DNA from: Mycobacterium sp. 1554424.7
GTDB taxonomy: Bacteria > Actinomycetota > Actinomycetes > Mycobacteriales > Mycobacteriaceae
Reading direction: 5' to 3'
DNA: 64,000 nt
Assembly: GCF_001665295.1 (NCBI RefSeq)
Contig: NZ_LZSE01000067.1
Coordinates: 1 to 64,000 of the forward strand
A model generated the notes under the pieces. It was not told the DNA's origin and did no database searches. It saw only the letters and a program-made list of their open reading frames with translations. The translations under genes and the position numbers were made by a program. Positions 36,500-45,308 of the stretch are shown here, in pieces. Every line of letters begins with the position of its first letter. Position 1 is the stretch's first letter.

Positions 36500-37681
36500 C
36501 TAGGTGATCAAGTGCCCTATCCACAGGGTGAAGTGGTTCCAGTAGTGGGTGACCCAGTGCATGACCACGCCGTCGGTGCGCGACACCCACAGCGCGACGA
36601 TGACGGCGATCAGCATCGTCAGCGCCAGCAGCGCGATGGCGCCGCCCGAGATGTGGTTGCGGTACAGCGTCGCAACGGCTTTGGCGTCCACCACCTTCTC
36701 CCCCACCCGGAGCCGGGTCAGGAAGGTCGACGGGTTGCTCTGGGTGCGGTTGCGATCGAAGAAGGTCTCGATGTTGGCCGTGTGGCCCGCCGTGACGAGC
36801 AACGCGGCCCCGTGGTGGTCGGCCAGCAGCAGCGCCAGGTCGACCGCCGAACCGGCGGCCGGGAAGGTCATCGCCCCGACGCCGAGGTCCTGGATGCGCT
36901 CCAGGCCGGGCGCGTGGCCGTCGGCGTCGGCGGGCAGCACCACCTGGGCGCCGCACTTGAGGGTGTCGGTGCTGATCTGGTCGGGGTCACCGACGATGAT
37001 CTGGGGCCGATACCCGTTCTTGCGCAACACATCCGCGCCGGTGCCAACACCGATGAGCACCGGCTGGTACTCCTTGATGAACGGCTTGAGGGAGCGCAGC
37101 TCGTCCTCGGCGCTGGGCTCGTCGGCCACGATCACCACGTGGCGCCGGCGCAGGTCTGCGTCGATCTCGGGGATGCCGATGCCGTCGATCAGCAGCGGGC
37201 TCTCGCTCTTGATGAACTCGATCGTGTTGCCGGCGAACGCCTCCAGGTGGGCGGCCAGGCCGCTCTTGGCCTCGCGCATCAGGTCGGCGATGTCGTGGTC
37301 GGTGCGCTCGGTGCCGCGGACCAGCCGGCGGTCACCGGAATACACGCCGCCCTCGTAGAGGCGGATCTTGGCGCCGTCCTTGACCTTCTTGAAGACCTCG
37401 GGCCCGGTCTCGTCGATGAGGGTCACGCCGTTGTTGACGAGCACCTCGGGGCCGAGGTTCGGGTAGCGGCCCGAGACCGACGGTGACGCGTTGACGACGG
37501 CGGCGATGTCGGCTTCCACCAGCGCGTCGGCGGTGATGCGGTCGAGATCCAGGATGTCGAGGACCACGATGTCGCCGGGACACACCCTGCGCAGCAGGCG
37601 GTCGATGTTCCGGTCCACCCGGGCGGTGCCGGTGAGGCCCGGCCGGGACGTGTTACGCGAAAGCAGGCCTGACATCTTCAT
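36500..37681 (-). CDS. steA: SteA-like cell-envelope/division protein (Rv1697)
   Basis: A 393-residue protein, the same length as I recall for Rv1697. The large cytoplasmic part has a thiamin-pyrophosphokinase-like fold with 'LVGDPDQIS'-type motif (here 'IIVGDPDQISTDTLKCGAQV'), and the C-terminus holds one membrane helix ('AIALLALTMLIAVIVALWVS'). In Corynebacterium SteA pairs with SteB to regulate peptidoglycan hydrolysis at the septum. ATG 37681 ('MKMSGLLSRNTSRPG') is chosen by family length; upstream in-frame starts lack conservation. Confidence 0.92.
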   Translation of the reverse strand: MKMSGLLSRNTSRPGLTGTARVDRNIDRLLRRVCPGDIVVLDILDLDRITADALVEADIAAVVNASPSVSGRYPNLGPEVLVNNGVTLIDETGPEVFKKVKDGAKIRLYEGGVYSGDRRLVRGTERTDHDIADLMREAKSGLAAHLEAFAGNTIEFIKSESPLLIDGIGIPEIDADLRRRHVVIVADEPSAEDELRSLKPFIKEYQPVLIGVGTGADVLRKNGYRPQIIVGDPDQISTDTLKCGAQVVLPADADGHAPGLERIQDLGVGAMTFPAAGSAVDLALLLADHHGAALLVTAGHTANIETFFDRNRTQSNPSTFLTRLRVGEKVVDAKAVATLYRNHISGGAIALLALTMLIAVIVALWVSRTDGVVMHWVTHYWNHFTLWIGHLIT

Positions 37682-37818
37682 GGGGGCGATTCTGTCCGCG
37701 AAGCCCGGGCGAGGCGAGGAGGCGCGCCGTAACATGCGCCTCATAAGTTATCTAGCGTCACATTGGTAACAGGCCCACAACGGCTTGGTCGCGCCGGGGG
37801 GCGCCGTTGAGAAAGAGG

Positions 37819-39570
37819 TCAGGCCTGCTCGCTCTGGGCGGTCTCGAGCAGCTCGCGGGCGTGGGCGCGGGCGCTGTCGGAGTCGCCCAGGCCCGCCAGC
37901 ATGCGCGCCAGCTCGGCGACCCGGTCGTCGCCGGCCGCCCTGCGCACCACGCTGGTGCCCTTCGGTCCGGCGCTGTGCACCACCAGGTGCACGTCGGCGT
38001 ACGCGGCGACCTGGGGCAGGTGCGTGACCACGATGACCTGGTGCGTGCGGGCCAGCCGCGCCAGCCGCCGCCCGATCTGCACCGCGGCCCGGCCGCCGAC
38101 GCCGGCGTCCACCTCGTCGAACACCATCGTGGTGCCGGCCGCCGACGCCGCGAGGACGACTTCCAGGGCCAGCATCACCCGGGACAGCTCGCCGCCGGAG
38201 GCGCTCTTGGCCAGAGGTAGCACCGTCATGCCGCGGTGCGCGGCGAAGCCGAACTCGACCTGGTCGATGCCGTCAGCGCCGGCGCGGGCCGCCTCGCCGG
38301 TGGGCAGCGTCAGGGTGGCGGGATCGTCCTGGTCGGTCACCACATCCACGGACACCTCGATGGTGAATTCGGCGTCGGCCATCGCCAGCCCCGACAGCTC
38401 CGCGGTCACCGCTTTGGCCAGCCGCTTGGCGGCCTTGCGCCGGACCTTGCCGAGATCGATTGCGGCGTCGCCCAATTCGCGTGCCAGCTCGGCGACCCGG
38501 CGTTCCAGCGCGGCGATGGCCTCTTCGGAGACGTCCAGCTGCGCCAGCCGTTCGCGCGATTCCTGCGCCCACCGCAACACGCCGTCGATGTCGGCGGCGT
38601 ACTTGCGGGTCAGCGTGCGCAGCTGGGCCTGGCGGGCCAGCTTGGATTCCAGCGCGCTGGCGTCGACGGGCAGCTCGTCGAGGAAGCCGCCGAGTTCGTG
38701 CGCCACGTCGTCGACCACCGTCAGCGCCTCCGCGACCTGGCCGGCCAGCGCGCGCAGCGTCGCGTCGTCGGTCGATTCCAGTGCGGCCCTTGCCTTTCCG
38801 AGGCTGTCGAGCGCGCCCTGGCCCAAGCCGTCGCCGTCGTCCACCGACAGCGCGGCGCGCGCGGTGGCGGCGGCCTCGCGCAGCGTGTCCAGCTCGGACA
38901 GGCGCAGGACATCGGCGACCAGCGCGTCGTCCTCCCCGGGTTGCGGGTCGACGGTGTCGATCTCGTTCAGGGCGAACTTCAACCGGTCGGCCTCCTGGGC
39001 GAGCTCGCGGGCCCGGTCGCGGCGGTCGATGAGGTCGCGGCGCGCCGTCAGCCAGGCCTCACGCAGCTTGCGGTAGCGCTCCAGGGCCGGGCCGGCCTCG
39101 GCGAAGCGGTCCAGCGCGCCGCGCTGTTCCTCGGGCCGCATGAGCCGCAGCTGGTCGTTCTGCCCGTGCAGGGTGAGCAGCTCGGTGGTGAAGTCGCCCA
39201 TCGACTTGGCGGGCACGCTGCGCCCGCCGAGGTAGGCGCGCGACGGTCCGTCGCGGCTGACCGAACGCAGCGCGATGACGCTGCCGTCCTCGTCACGCTC
39301 GGCGCCCAGGTCTTCCAGAACGGCGTCCAGCTGGGCCGCCGTCTCGTCGTCGAGATCGCTTGTGGTGAAACGGCCCTCGACAACCGCGCGGTCGGCCCCG
39401 GACCGCACCCGCGTGGGGTCGGCGCGGCCCCCGCCGAGCAGGTGCAGCCCGGTCACGACCATCGTCTTGCCGGTACCGGTCTCGCCGGTCAGCACGGTCA
39501 GGCCGCGGCCGAATTCCCCGACCGCGGCGCTGATGGCTCCCAGCGACTCGATGCGTATTTCGGTAAGCAC
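37819..39570 (-). CDS. recN: DNA repair protein RecN
   Basis: A 583-residue SMC-like ATPase in double-strand break repair. Walker A 'LTVLTGETGTGKTMVVTGL' is at residues 24-42. Long coiled-coil arms surround 'ARELAQEADRLKFALNEIDT'. The signature 'ASGGELSRVMLALEVVL' and Walker B 'TMVFDEVDAGVGGRAAVQIG' lie near the C-terminus, with 'VVTHLPQVAAYAD' as D-loop/His switch. GTG 39570 lies 7 nt after the nadK stop, consistent with one operon from tlyA to recN. Confidence 0.96.
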   Translation of the reverse strand: MLTEIRIESLGAISAAVGEFGRGLTVLTGETGTGKTMVVTGLHLLGGGRADPTRVRSGADRAVVEGRFTTSDLDDETAAQLDAVLEDLGAERDEDGSVIALRSVSRDGPSRAYLGGRSVPAKSMGDFTTELLTLHGQNDQLRLMRPEEQRGALDRFAEAGPALERYRKLREAWLTARRDLIDRRDRARELAQEADRLKFALNEIDTVDPQPGEDDALVADVLRLSELDTLREAAATARAALSVDDGDGLGQGALDSLGKARAALESTDDATLRALAGQVAEALTVVDDVAHELGGFLDELPVDASALESKLARQAQLRTLTRKYAADIDGVLRWAQESRERLAQLDVSEEAIAALERRVAELARELGDAAIDLGKVRRKAAKRLAKAVTAELSGLAMADAEFTIEVSVDVVTDQDDPATLTLPTGEAARAGADGIDQVEFGFAAHRGMTVLPLAKSASGGELSRVMLALEVVLAASAAGTTMVFDEVDAGVGGRAAVQIGRRLARLARTHQVIVVTHLPQVAAYADVHLVVHSAGPKGTSVVRRAAGDDRVAELARMLAGLGDSDSARAHARELLETAQSEQA

Positions 39571-39577
39571 CCGGTCA

Positions 39578-40498
39578 TTACTTTCCGCGCCAACCGGTCA
39601 CCGGCAACCGGAACTTGCGCACCAGGCGGTCGGTGAACGGCGCGCTGTCCAGCCGCGCCCACTTGACCGGGGTGTCGCAGCGGGTCACCTCGATCCGGCT
39701 GCCCGCCGGGATTCGCATTTCGCGGCGGCCGTCGCAGAACACCAGGGCGTCGTGCCCGTCGGCCTCGGTCTCGATCGCGATGGTGGCCTCGGGGCTGGTG
39801 ACCATGGGCCGGCCGAACAGCGCGTGAGCGTTGTTGGGCACCACCAGGATTGCCTCGAGGTCGGGCCACAGCACCGGGCCGCCGGCCGAGAACGCGTAGG
39901 CCGTGGAGCCGGTCGGTGTCGACACCAGCACGCCGTCGCAGCCGAACGCGGACACCGGGCGGCCGTCGACCTCGACGACCACGCCGAGCACGCCGAGCCG
40001 CGGGCCCTTTTCGAGGCTGACCTCGTTGAGCGCCCACCCGTGTTCGACGTGACCCTTGTGCAGCACCGCGACGTCCAGCGTCAGGCGGTTCTCCACCCGG
40101 TAGTCGCGGGTGACCACGTGGTCGAGCACCCGGTCGATCGCCTCCGCCTCGGCCTCAGCCAGGAAGCCGATCCGGCCCAGGTTGACGCCCAGCACCGGGA
40201 TCCCGGCGTTGCGGGCCAGTTCGGCGGCCCGCAGGAAGGTGCCGTCGCCGCCGAGCACCAGCACCAGTTCGCAGCCCTCGGCCGCCGACGGCTCGGCGTC
40301 GACGACCTCGATTTCGATGCCCATGGCGCGCATGTCGTCGGGGGCCAGGTGCAGCGGCCCGCGGTCGACCGCCTCGGCGGAGAGGACACGCAGCCCAATC
40401 CCGTTGTCGCCCAATACCTTCTGCACACGACGTGCGGTCTCGGTCGCCTCCTCGCGGCCGGTGTGCACCACGAGCAGCACGGTACGTTCAGCGGTCAC
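39578..40498 (-). CDS. nadK: NAD kinase
   Basis: A 306-residue enzyme phosphorylating NAD to NADP, using polyphosphate or ATP in mycobacteria. Motifs: '[19 protein letters not shown]' (GGDG), '[20 protein letters not shown]', and '[20 protein letters not shown]'. GTG 40498 overlaps the tlyA stop as GTGA and gives the usual N-terminus '[18 protein letters not shown]'. It is almost identical in pattern to M. tuberculosis PpnK (Rv1695). Confidence 0.96.
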   Translation of the reverse strand: MTAERTVLLVVHTGREEATETARRVQKVLGDNGIGLRVLSAEAVDRGPLHLAPDDMRAMGIEIEVVDAEPSAAEGCELVLVLGGDGTFLRAAELARNAGIPVLGVNLGRIGFLAEAEAEAIDRVLDHVVTRDYRVENRLTLDVAVLHKGHVEHGWALNEVSLEKGPRLGVLGVVVEVDGRPVSAFGCDGVLVSTPTGSTAYAFSAGGPVLWPDLEAILVVPNNAHALFGRPMVTSPEATIAIETEADGHDALVFCDGRREMRIPAGSRIEVTRCDTPVKWARLDSAPFTDRLVRKFRLPVTGWRGK

Positions 40499-41304
40499 TG
40501 CGGGCCCTCCTCCACCGCGCGCCGCACCGCGTCCGCCAGCCCGTCGGCGGACAGCCCCCGGTCGGTCTCGGCGCGCAACCACAGGAAGTATTCGACATTG
40601 CCCGACGGGCCCGGCAGCGGGCTGGCGGTGACGTCGACGGCCTGCCAGCCCAGCTCCCCCGCGCGGCGCGCCACACTCAGCACCGCGTCGGCGCGCAGCC
40701 CGGGATCATGGACGACCCCGCCGGCGCCGACCTGGCCCCTGCCCACCTCAAACTGCGGCTTCACCATGGGAACGATATCCGCGCTGGGCCAAGCGCATCC
40801 AATCAGCGCGGGCAACACGGTGGCCAGCGAGATGAACGACAGGTCGGCCACCACCAGGTCGACCGGGCCGCCGACGGCCTCGGGCGTCAATTCGCGGGCG
40901 TTGGTGCGCTCGACGACGATCACCCGGGAATCGCTGCGCAGCGACCACGCGAGCTGGCCGTAGCCGACGTCGGCGGCCACCACCTCGGCCGCACCGCGAT
41001 CCAGCAGCACCTGGGTGAACCCGCCCGTCGACGCGCCGGCGTCTAGGCAGCGGCGGCCCGCGACCCGGATCCCGAACGCGTCCAGGGCGCCGATGAGTTT
41101 GTGCGCGCCGCGCGACACCCAGGCGCGCTCGCCGTCGCCGGTGACGGTCAGCGCCGCGGTGACGTCGACGGCGGTGGCGGGCTTGCGCGCGGGCATGCCG
41201 TCGATGCTGACCTTGCCGGCGTCGATCAACTCCGCGGCCTGCTGGCGGGATCGGGCGAGCCCGCGGCGGACGAGCTCGGCGTCAACGCGGGCACGTCGTG
41301 CCAC
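40495..41304 (-). CDS. tlyA: rRNA 2'-O-methyltransferase TlyA
   Basis: A 269-residue enzyme methylating 2'-OH of 16S C1409 and 23S C1920; its loss gives capreomycin resistance. The N-terminal S4 domain ('[20 protein letters not shown]') is followed by a FtsJ-like domain with SAM motif '[20 protein letters not shown]', '[11 protein letters not shown]', '[16 protein letters not shown]' and '[13 protein letters not shown]', holding the K-D-K-E type catalytic set. GTG 41304 starts 8 nt after the small upstream gene. Next to nadK and recN as in M. tuberculosis. Confidence 0.96.
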   Translation of the reverse strand: MARRARVDAELVRRGLARSRQQAAELIDAGKVSIDGMPARKPATAVDVTAALTVTGDGERAWVSRGAHKLIGALDAFGIRVAGRRCLDAGASTGGFTQVLLDRGAAEVVAADVGYGQLAWSLRSDSRVIVVERTNARELTPEAVGGPVDLVVADLSFISLATVLPALIGCAWPSADIVPMVKPQFEVGRGQVGAGGVVHDPGLRADAVLSVARRAGELGWQAVDVTASPLPGPSGNVEYFLWLRAETDRGLSADGLADAVRRAVEEGPQ

Positions 41305-41312
41305 GGCCGTGC

Positions 41313-41498
41313 TCAGCCCTTCTCCGCCGACTCCAGCGCCGCCAGCAGCACGTCGTGCGCCTCGGACAGGCGGCGCGCAATTTCCTCGAGCTCGTCCAGC
41401 GACGGCTCGCGCTCGGAGTTCTCCGGATCCCCGATATCGGACAGCTGGGCGACCAGGGCATCTATTTCAGCGCGAAGCTGATCGGGATCGATAGTCAT
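41313..41498 (-). CDS. Small acidic helical protein (Rv1693-like)
   Basis: A 61-residue acidic protein forming probably two helices ('PDQLRAEIDALVAQLSDIG' and 'LDELEEIARRLSEAHDVLL'). It lies between the phosphatase and tlyA in the same order as Rv1693 in M. tuberculosis and is clearly conserved. Function unknown; the helix pattern suggests oligomerisation or binding to a partner. ATG 41498. Confidence 0.85.
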   Translation of the reverse strand: MTIDPDQLRAEIDALVAQLSDIGDPENSEREPSLDELEEIARRLSEAHDVLLAALESAEKG

Positions 41499-41510
41499 CG
41501 CGTACCCACG

Positions 41511-42509
41511 CTAGTCCAGGGACCAGCGCTGCAGCGCTTGGCGGGCACGCGCGTCGGCGGCTTCGATGCGTACGGGCCCGGCGGTCGCGGCGTCCCATAC
41601 CGCGTGCGCGACGGCCCGGACGACCGACAGCCCGTCCCCCTCGTCGGCGCCGTCGGCGCTGACCGTCACCGCCTGAGCGCCGACGTCGACGCGCCAGCCG
41701 GGCTGGGGCGCCACCGCGAGCAGCTCGGCGTCGGAGTGCAGCGAGCGCAGGTCGTGGGCGATGTAGGTGGGCCGGCGGGCGGGGTCGGCGTACACCGCGT
41801 CGCGGGCGGTGCTGACCCCGGTGAGCACCATCAGGCTGGGCAGGTCGGCGGCGTTGGCGCCCTCGATGTCGGTGTCCAGCCGGTCGCCGACGACCAGGGG
41901 CGCGCGGAAGTCGCCGCGGGCCGCCGCGTCCTGCAGCAGCCGCGGCGCCGGTTTCCCGGCGACTCGAGGTTCGGCGCCGGTGGCCGCCCGCAGCGCGGCC
42001 ACGAACGATCCGTTGCCCGGCAGCAGCCCGCGCTCGGTGGGCAGGGTGGGGTCGACGTTGGCCGCCACCCACAGCGCGCCGGCCCGAATGGCCAGGGCGG
42101 CCTCGGCGAGGTCCGGCCAGCCGATGGTGGTGGACAGGCCCTGCACGACGGCGACGGGGTCGTCGTCGTAGCGGCGGACCGGGCGCAGCCCGACGGCGGC
42201 GATCTCGTTGGCCAGGGCCTCCGTGCCCACGATCAGCACGCGGGAGTCGGGCGGCACCTGGTCGGCCAGCAGCCGGGCCGCGCTCTGGGCGCTGGTGACG
42301 ACGTCAGTCCCCTCGGCGGCGAAGCCGAGATCGCGCAGGTGCAACGCCACCTCGTCGGCGCTGCGGGAGGCGTTGTTGGTCACATAGAGCTTGCGGCTTT
42401 TGACCTCGTCCAGCGACTGCACCGCACCCTCGGTGGGCTGGGCGCCGCGAAAGACGGTGCCGTCCAGGTCCACCAGCAAGCAATCATATTGCTGCGCAAG
42501 GCTTTTCAT
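41511..42509 (-). CDS. HAD-family phosphatase, glycerol-3-phosphate phosphatase type (Rv1692)
   Basis: A 332-residue HAD hydrolase of the NagD/PGP subfamily. Motif I 'CLLVDLDGTVFRGAQPTEGA' (nucleophile Asp), motif II 'LYVTNNASRSADEVALHL', then Lys in 'VAGKPAPRLLQDAA' and 'LVVGDRLDTDIEGANAADLP' (motif III/IV). The M. tuberculosis homologue Rv1692 was reported to dephosphorylate glycerol-3-phosphate during polar-lipid recycling. A C-terminal extension of about 70 residues is also typical. ATG 42509 is one base after the upstream stop; a TTG at 42518 is the alternative. Confidence 0.9.
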   Translation of the reverse strand: MKSLAQQYDCLLVDLDGTVFRGAQPTEGAVQSLDEVKSRKLYVTNNASRSADEVALHLRDLGFAAEGTDVVTSAQSAARLLADQVPPDSRVLIVGTEALANEIAAVGLRPVRRYDDDPVAVVQGLSTTIGWPDLAEAALAIRAGALWVAANVDPTLPTERGLLPGNGSFVAALRAATGAEPRVAGKPAPRLLQDAAARGDFRAPLVVGDRLDTDIEGANAADLPSLMVLTGVSTARDAVYADPARRPTYIAHDLRSLHSDAELLAVAPQPGWRVDVGAQAVTVSADGADEGDGLSVVRAVAHAVWDAATAGPVRIEAADARARQALQRWSLD

Positions 42510-42510
42510 C

Positions 42511-43299
42511 TCAGGCAAGCTCGCCGACCCGCTCTTCGGCGTCCGTGACGCCTTCGATGTCTGCGGCCGCCGAGCGCAAAAACCATTGCAGCGCCTCCTC
42601 GTTGCGGCCGAGCGCCAGCAGCGTGTCGGCGTAGGCGTAGAACAGCCGCGCCGCGGTCGAGCCGCGGCGGCTCGGGTCCAGTTGCGGCGTGGACAGCACG
42701 GTCAGGGCCTGCTCGAGCTGCCCGAGGTCGGCGCGGGCGCCGGCGGCGACGATGCGCAACTCGTCGGCGTCGTCGCCCGAGAGCTGGGCCGCCTCCTCGC
42801 CGCGCGCCAATTCGATCGCCCGCTCCGGACGGCCAAGGCCGCGTTCGCAATCGGCGATCAGCGCCAGCAGCGGCGACTTGCTGCCCATCCGGCGGGCGGC
42901 GCGAAGTTCGGCCAGCGCCTGGGCCCAGTCGCCGCAGTGGTAGGCGGCGATTCCGACGGCCTCGCGGACCGCGGCGATCCGGCTGGCCCGGGCCCGCGCC
43001 GCGCGGGCGTGTTTGAGCGCCGCCTCGGGGTCCTCGTCGATCAGCTCGCCGGCGGCCACCAGGTGGCGCGCCACCGCGTCCGCCGTGTTTTTGTCCAGCG
43101 TGCTCAGTTCGCGGCGGATTTCGGGTGCCAGCTGTTTGGCCTCCACGCCGGGCGGGATCGGGGGGCCGTCGTGTGGCGCGCGGTCGTCTTTGTCACCGGT
43201 GCGCGGCTGCGCCGGGCGAGCGCGGCCCGGACCCGACCAGGAGCCGGACGACGAGCGTGGTCCTCGCCTACCGCCCCGCCCCTGCCTGTCGTCGACCAC
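42511..43299 (-). CDS. TPR-like repeat protein (Rv1691)
   Basis: A 262-residue protein. The first 60 residues are basic and low in complexity ('VVDDRQGRGGRRGPRSSSGS'). The rest is made of helix-turn-helix repeats of TPR type ('AVARHLVAAGELIDEDPEAA', 'AAYHCGDWAQALAELRAARR', 'LFYAYADTLLALGRNEEALQ'). Corresponds to Rv1691. GTG 43299 is preferred; a longer frame would read through the tandem repeat upstream. Probably a protein-binding scaffold; function unknown. Confidence 0.82.
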   Translation of the reverse strand: MVDDRQGRGGRRGPRSSSGSWSGPGRARPAQPRTGDKDDRAPHDGPPIPPGVEAKQLAPEIRRELSTLDKNTADAVARHLVAAGELIDEDPEAALKHARAARARASRIAAVREAVGIAAYHCGDWAQALAELRAARRMGSKSPLLALIADCERGLGRPERAIELARGEEAAQLSGDDADELRIVAAGARADLGQLEQALTVLSTPQLDPSRRGSTAARLFYAYADTLLALGRNEEALQWFLRSAAADIEGVTDAEERVGELA

Positions 43300-43332
43300 G
43301 CTGCAAAGGATACGGGCGTGCCGGCGGGGGTG

Positions 43333-43432
43333 CGGTGACGGCTTTGCGTGTGAGGCGACGGCTTTGCGTGTGCGGTGACGGCTTTGCGTGTGCGGTGACG
43401 GCTTTGCGTGTGCGGTGACGGCTTTGCGTGTG
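43333..43432. repeat. Five tandem copies of a 20-bp unit
   Basis: CGGTGACGGCTTTGCGTGTG occurs at 43333, 43373, 43393 and 43413, with a variant copy at 43353 (AGGCGACGGCTTTGCGTGTG). The array is exactly 100 bp with no spacers, so it is a minisatellite and not a CRISPR. It lies upstream of the TPR gene, between it and the lprJ-like gene. It is a likely length-variable (VNTR) locus. Confidence 0.9.
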
Positions 43433-43461
43433 AGTCCAGGGCGGAAAAATCGCCCCGATCC

Positions 43462-43497
43462 CGCCATCAGTTCACACCGAACGCCATCAGTTCACAC
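43462..43497. repeat. Direct repeat CGCCATCAGTTCACAC (two copies, 20-bp period)
   Basis: The 16-mer occurs at 43462-43477 and 43482-43497, with the same 20-bp spacing as the neighbouring minisatellite. It ends with a part (CACACGCAA) complementary to the TTGCGTGTG in that array. A short hairpin GGGCG-GAAAAAT-CGCCC separates the two repeat types. It may be the remnant of one composite repetitive element. Confidence 0.7.
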
Positions 43498-43502
43498 GCA
43501 AC

Positions 43503-43871
43503 CTAGGCCGGGGGCCGGTCGCTCAGCAGCGGGGCCAGCACGGCCGGGCAATAGGTCGCGATCGCGACGACGGTGAACACGCCCGCCGCGTCGTGCGACA
43601 TCCCATGTCCGTCGGCCACCGCGGCGATCACCGAGTCGAACGAGCCGCCGGGTTCCACGAGCATCGGGCAGACCGACCTGCCGAGCGCCGTCGCGCTGTC
43701 CGGCTGCGAAACCGGGACGCCGGCGTTCGCGAGGGCCCGCAGGAACGCGTTGCCCATCCAGTCGGCGTGCACGGGCGCCGCCAGTACGGCGGTCAAGCCG
43801 GCCAGGCCCGCGCTCAGCACCGCCAGCCGGAGCACCCGGGTCGCGTTAGTCACCGTGACCACCCTGGTCAT
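43503..43871 (-). CDS. Secreted DUF732 protein at the lprJ position
   Basis: A 122-residue exported protein. The signal peptide (about residues 1-36) ends 'TAVLAAPVHA', with cleavage before 'DWMGNAFLRALANAG'. The DUF732 domain has two Cys ('ALGRSVCPMLVEPGG', 'IATYCPAVLAP') that should form a disulfide, and 'SHDAAGVFTVVAI'. It occupies the place of lprJ (Rv1690) and aligns with it, but no lipobox cysteine is present, so the mature protein is free or surface-associated and not lipidated. ATG 43871. Confidence 0.82.
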   Translation of the reverse strand: MTRVVTVTNATRVLRLAVLSAGLAGLTAVLAAPVHADWMGNAFLRALANAGVPVSQPDSATALGRSVCPMLVEPGGSFDSVIAAVADGHGMSHDAAGVFTVVAIATYCPAVLAPLLSDRPPA

Positions 43872-43905
43872 CGACGGTCACGTGCGGGGCACGACGCGAT
43901 AACGA

Positions 43906-45180
43906 CTAGGCGACGCGTTCGATCCCGGCGACGTTGCGTTTGCCGCGGCGCAGCACCAGCCACCGGCCGTGCAGGAAGTCCGAGGGCTGGGGTGCCCAGT
44001 CCTCGCTGTCGACGCGCACGTTGTTGACCGAGACGCCGCCCTCGCCGATCGTGCGGCGCGCGGCGCCCTTGCTGGCCGACAGGCCGCTGGCCACCAGGAG
44101 GTCGACGATGCCGTCGGGACCGCCGGGCTTGAGCTCGGCGACCGACGTCTCGCGCAGCGCCGCGGCCAGCGTCGCCTCGTCCAACCGGTCCAGCTCGCCC
44201 TGCCCGAACAGCGCCCGGCTGGCGTGTTCGACCGCCTCGGTGGCCGCCTCGCCATGCACCAGCACGGTCAGCTCGCGGGCGAGCCGGCGCTGGGCTGTGC
44301 GCTGCTGCGGGCGCTCGGCCGTGGCGGCTTCCAGCTCGGCCAGCTCGTCGGCGGACAGGAAGGTGAACCAGCGCAGGTAGCGGATGACGTCGGCGTCGGC
44401 GGTGTTGATGAAGTACTGGTACCAGGCGTACGGGCTGGTCATCTCGGGGTCGAGCCACAGGCTGCCGCCGCCGGTGGACTTGCCGAACTTGGTGCCGTCG
44501 GCTGCGGTCACCAGCGGGACCGTCAACGCGTGCACCGTCGCGCCGAGCTTCTGACGCACCAGGCGCACCCCGGCGATGATGTTGCCCCACTGGTCCGAGC
44601 CGCCGATCTGCAGCGTGCAACCGTGGTGCCGGTGCAGCTCGACGTAGTCGTTGGCCTGCAACAGCATGTAGCTGAACTCGGTGTAGGAGATGCCCTCCCC
44701 ATCCAGGCGGCGCCGGACGGTGTCGCGGTCCAGCATCACGTTGACTGAGAAGTGCTTGCCGACGTCGCGCAGGAACTCGATCGCCGACAGGGGGTCCGTC
44801 CAATCCAGGTTGTTGACGACGACGGCTCCCGTGGGCGAGGTGTCGAAATCGACGAAGCGTTCCAGCTGGCCGCGGATGCGCTCGGTCCACGCGGCGACGG
44901 TGTCCGCCTCGTGGAGGCTGCGCTCGCCGACGTCGCGCGGGTCACCGATCATGCCGGTGGCGCCGCCGGCGAGCACGATCGGCCGGTGCCCGGCGCGCTG
45001 GAACCGGCGCAACGTCAGCAGCGGCACCAGGTGCCCGGCGTGCAGGCTCGCCGCCGTCGGGTCGAAGCCGGCGTACACCGTCATCGGCCCGCGCGCCGCT
45101 TCGGCGGCCAGCGCGTCGAGGTCGGTGGACTGCGCGATCAGCCCGCGCCAGCCCAGCTCGTCGAGGATCCCGGAAGACAT
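43906..45180 (-). CDS. tyrS: Tyrosyl-tRNA synthetase
   Basis: A 424-residue class I synthetase charging tRNA-Tyr. '[20 protein letters not shown]' carries the HIGH motif (HAGH), '[16 protein letters not shown]' is the tyrosine-binding region, and '[10 protein letters not shown]' is the KMSKS loop. A C-terminal S4 domain ends with '[19 protein letters not shown]'. ATG 45180. As in M. tuberculosis it lies between mpg and the lprJ-position gene. Confidence 0.97.
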   Translation of the reverse strand: MSSGILDELGWRGLIAQSTDLDALAAEAARGPMTVYAGFDPTAASLHAGHLVPLLTLRRFQRAGHRPIVLAGGATGMIGDPRDVGERSLHEADTVAAWTERIRGQLERFVDFDTSPTGAVVVNNLDWTDPLSAIEFLRDVGKHFSVNVMLDRDTVRRRLDGEGISYTEFSYMLLQANDYVELHRHHGCTLQIGGSDQWGNIIAGVRLVRQKLGATVHALTVPLVTAADGTKFGKSTGGGSLWLDPEMTSPYAWYQYFINTADADVIRYLRWFTFLSADELAELEAATAERPQQRTAQRRLARELTVLVHGEAATEAVEHASRALFGQGELDRLDEATLAAALRETSVAELKPGGPDGIVDLLVASGLSASKGAARRTIGEGGVSVNNVRVDSEDWAPQPSDFLHGRWLVLRRGKRNVAGIERVA

Positions 45181-45308
45181 CGCGCACGACTTTAGTCGCT
45201 GCGGCGGCCACGATTGGCCGATGCGCGGCTATATAAGGCAAGCTAAGTACGCGGCGCATCGTCGCGCCATCGCTTTTCCCCGTACGCGCACCAACCCCTC
45301 GGAGCGTC

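Noticed and set aside
37901-39636. Long plus-strand frames across recN
   Set aside because: Antisense shadows of RecN, rich in Ser/Arg/Ala and without domains.
43333-43432. Possible CRISPR array
   Set aside because: The 20-bp units are directly adjacent without spacers and no cas gene is near, so it is a tandem repeat.
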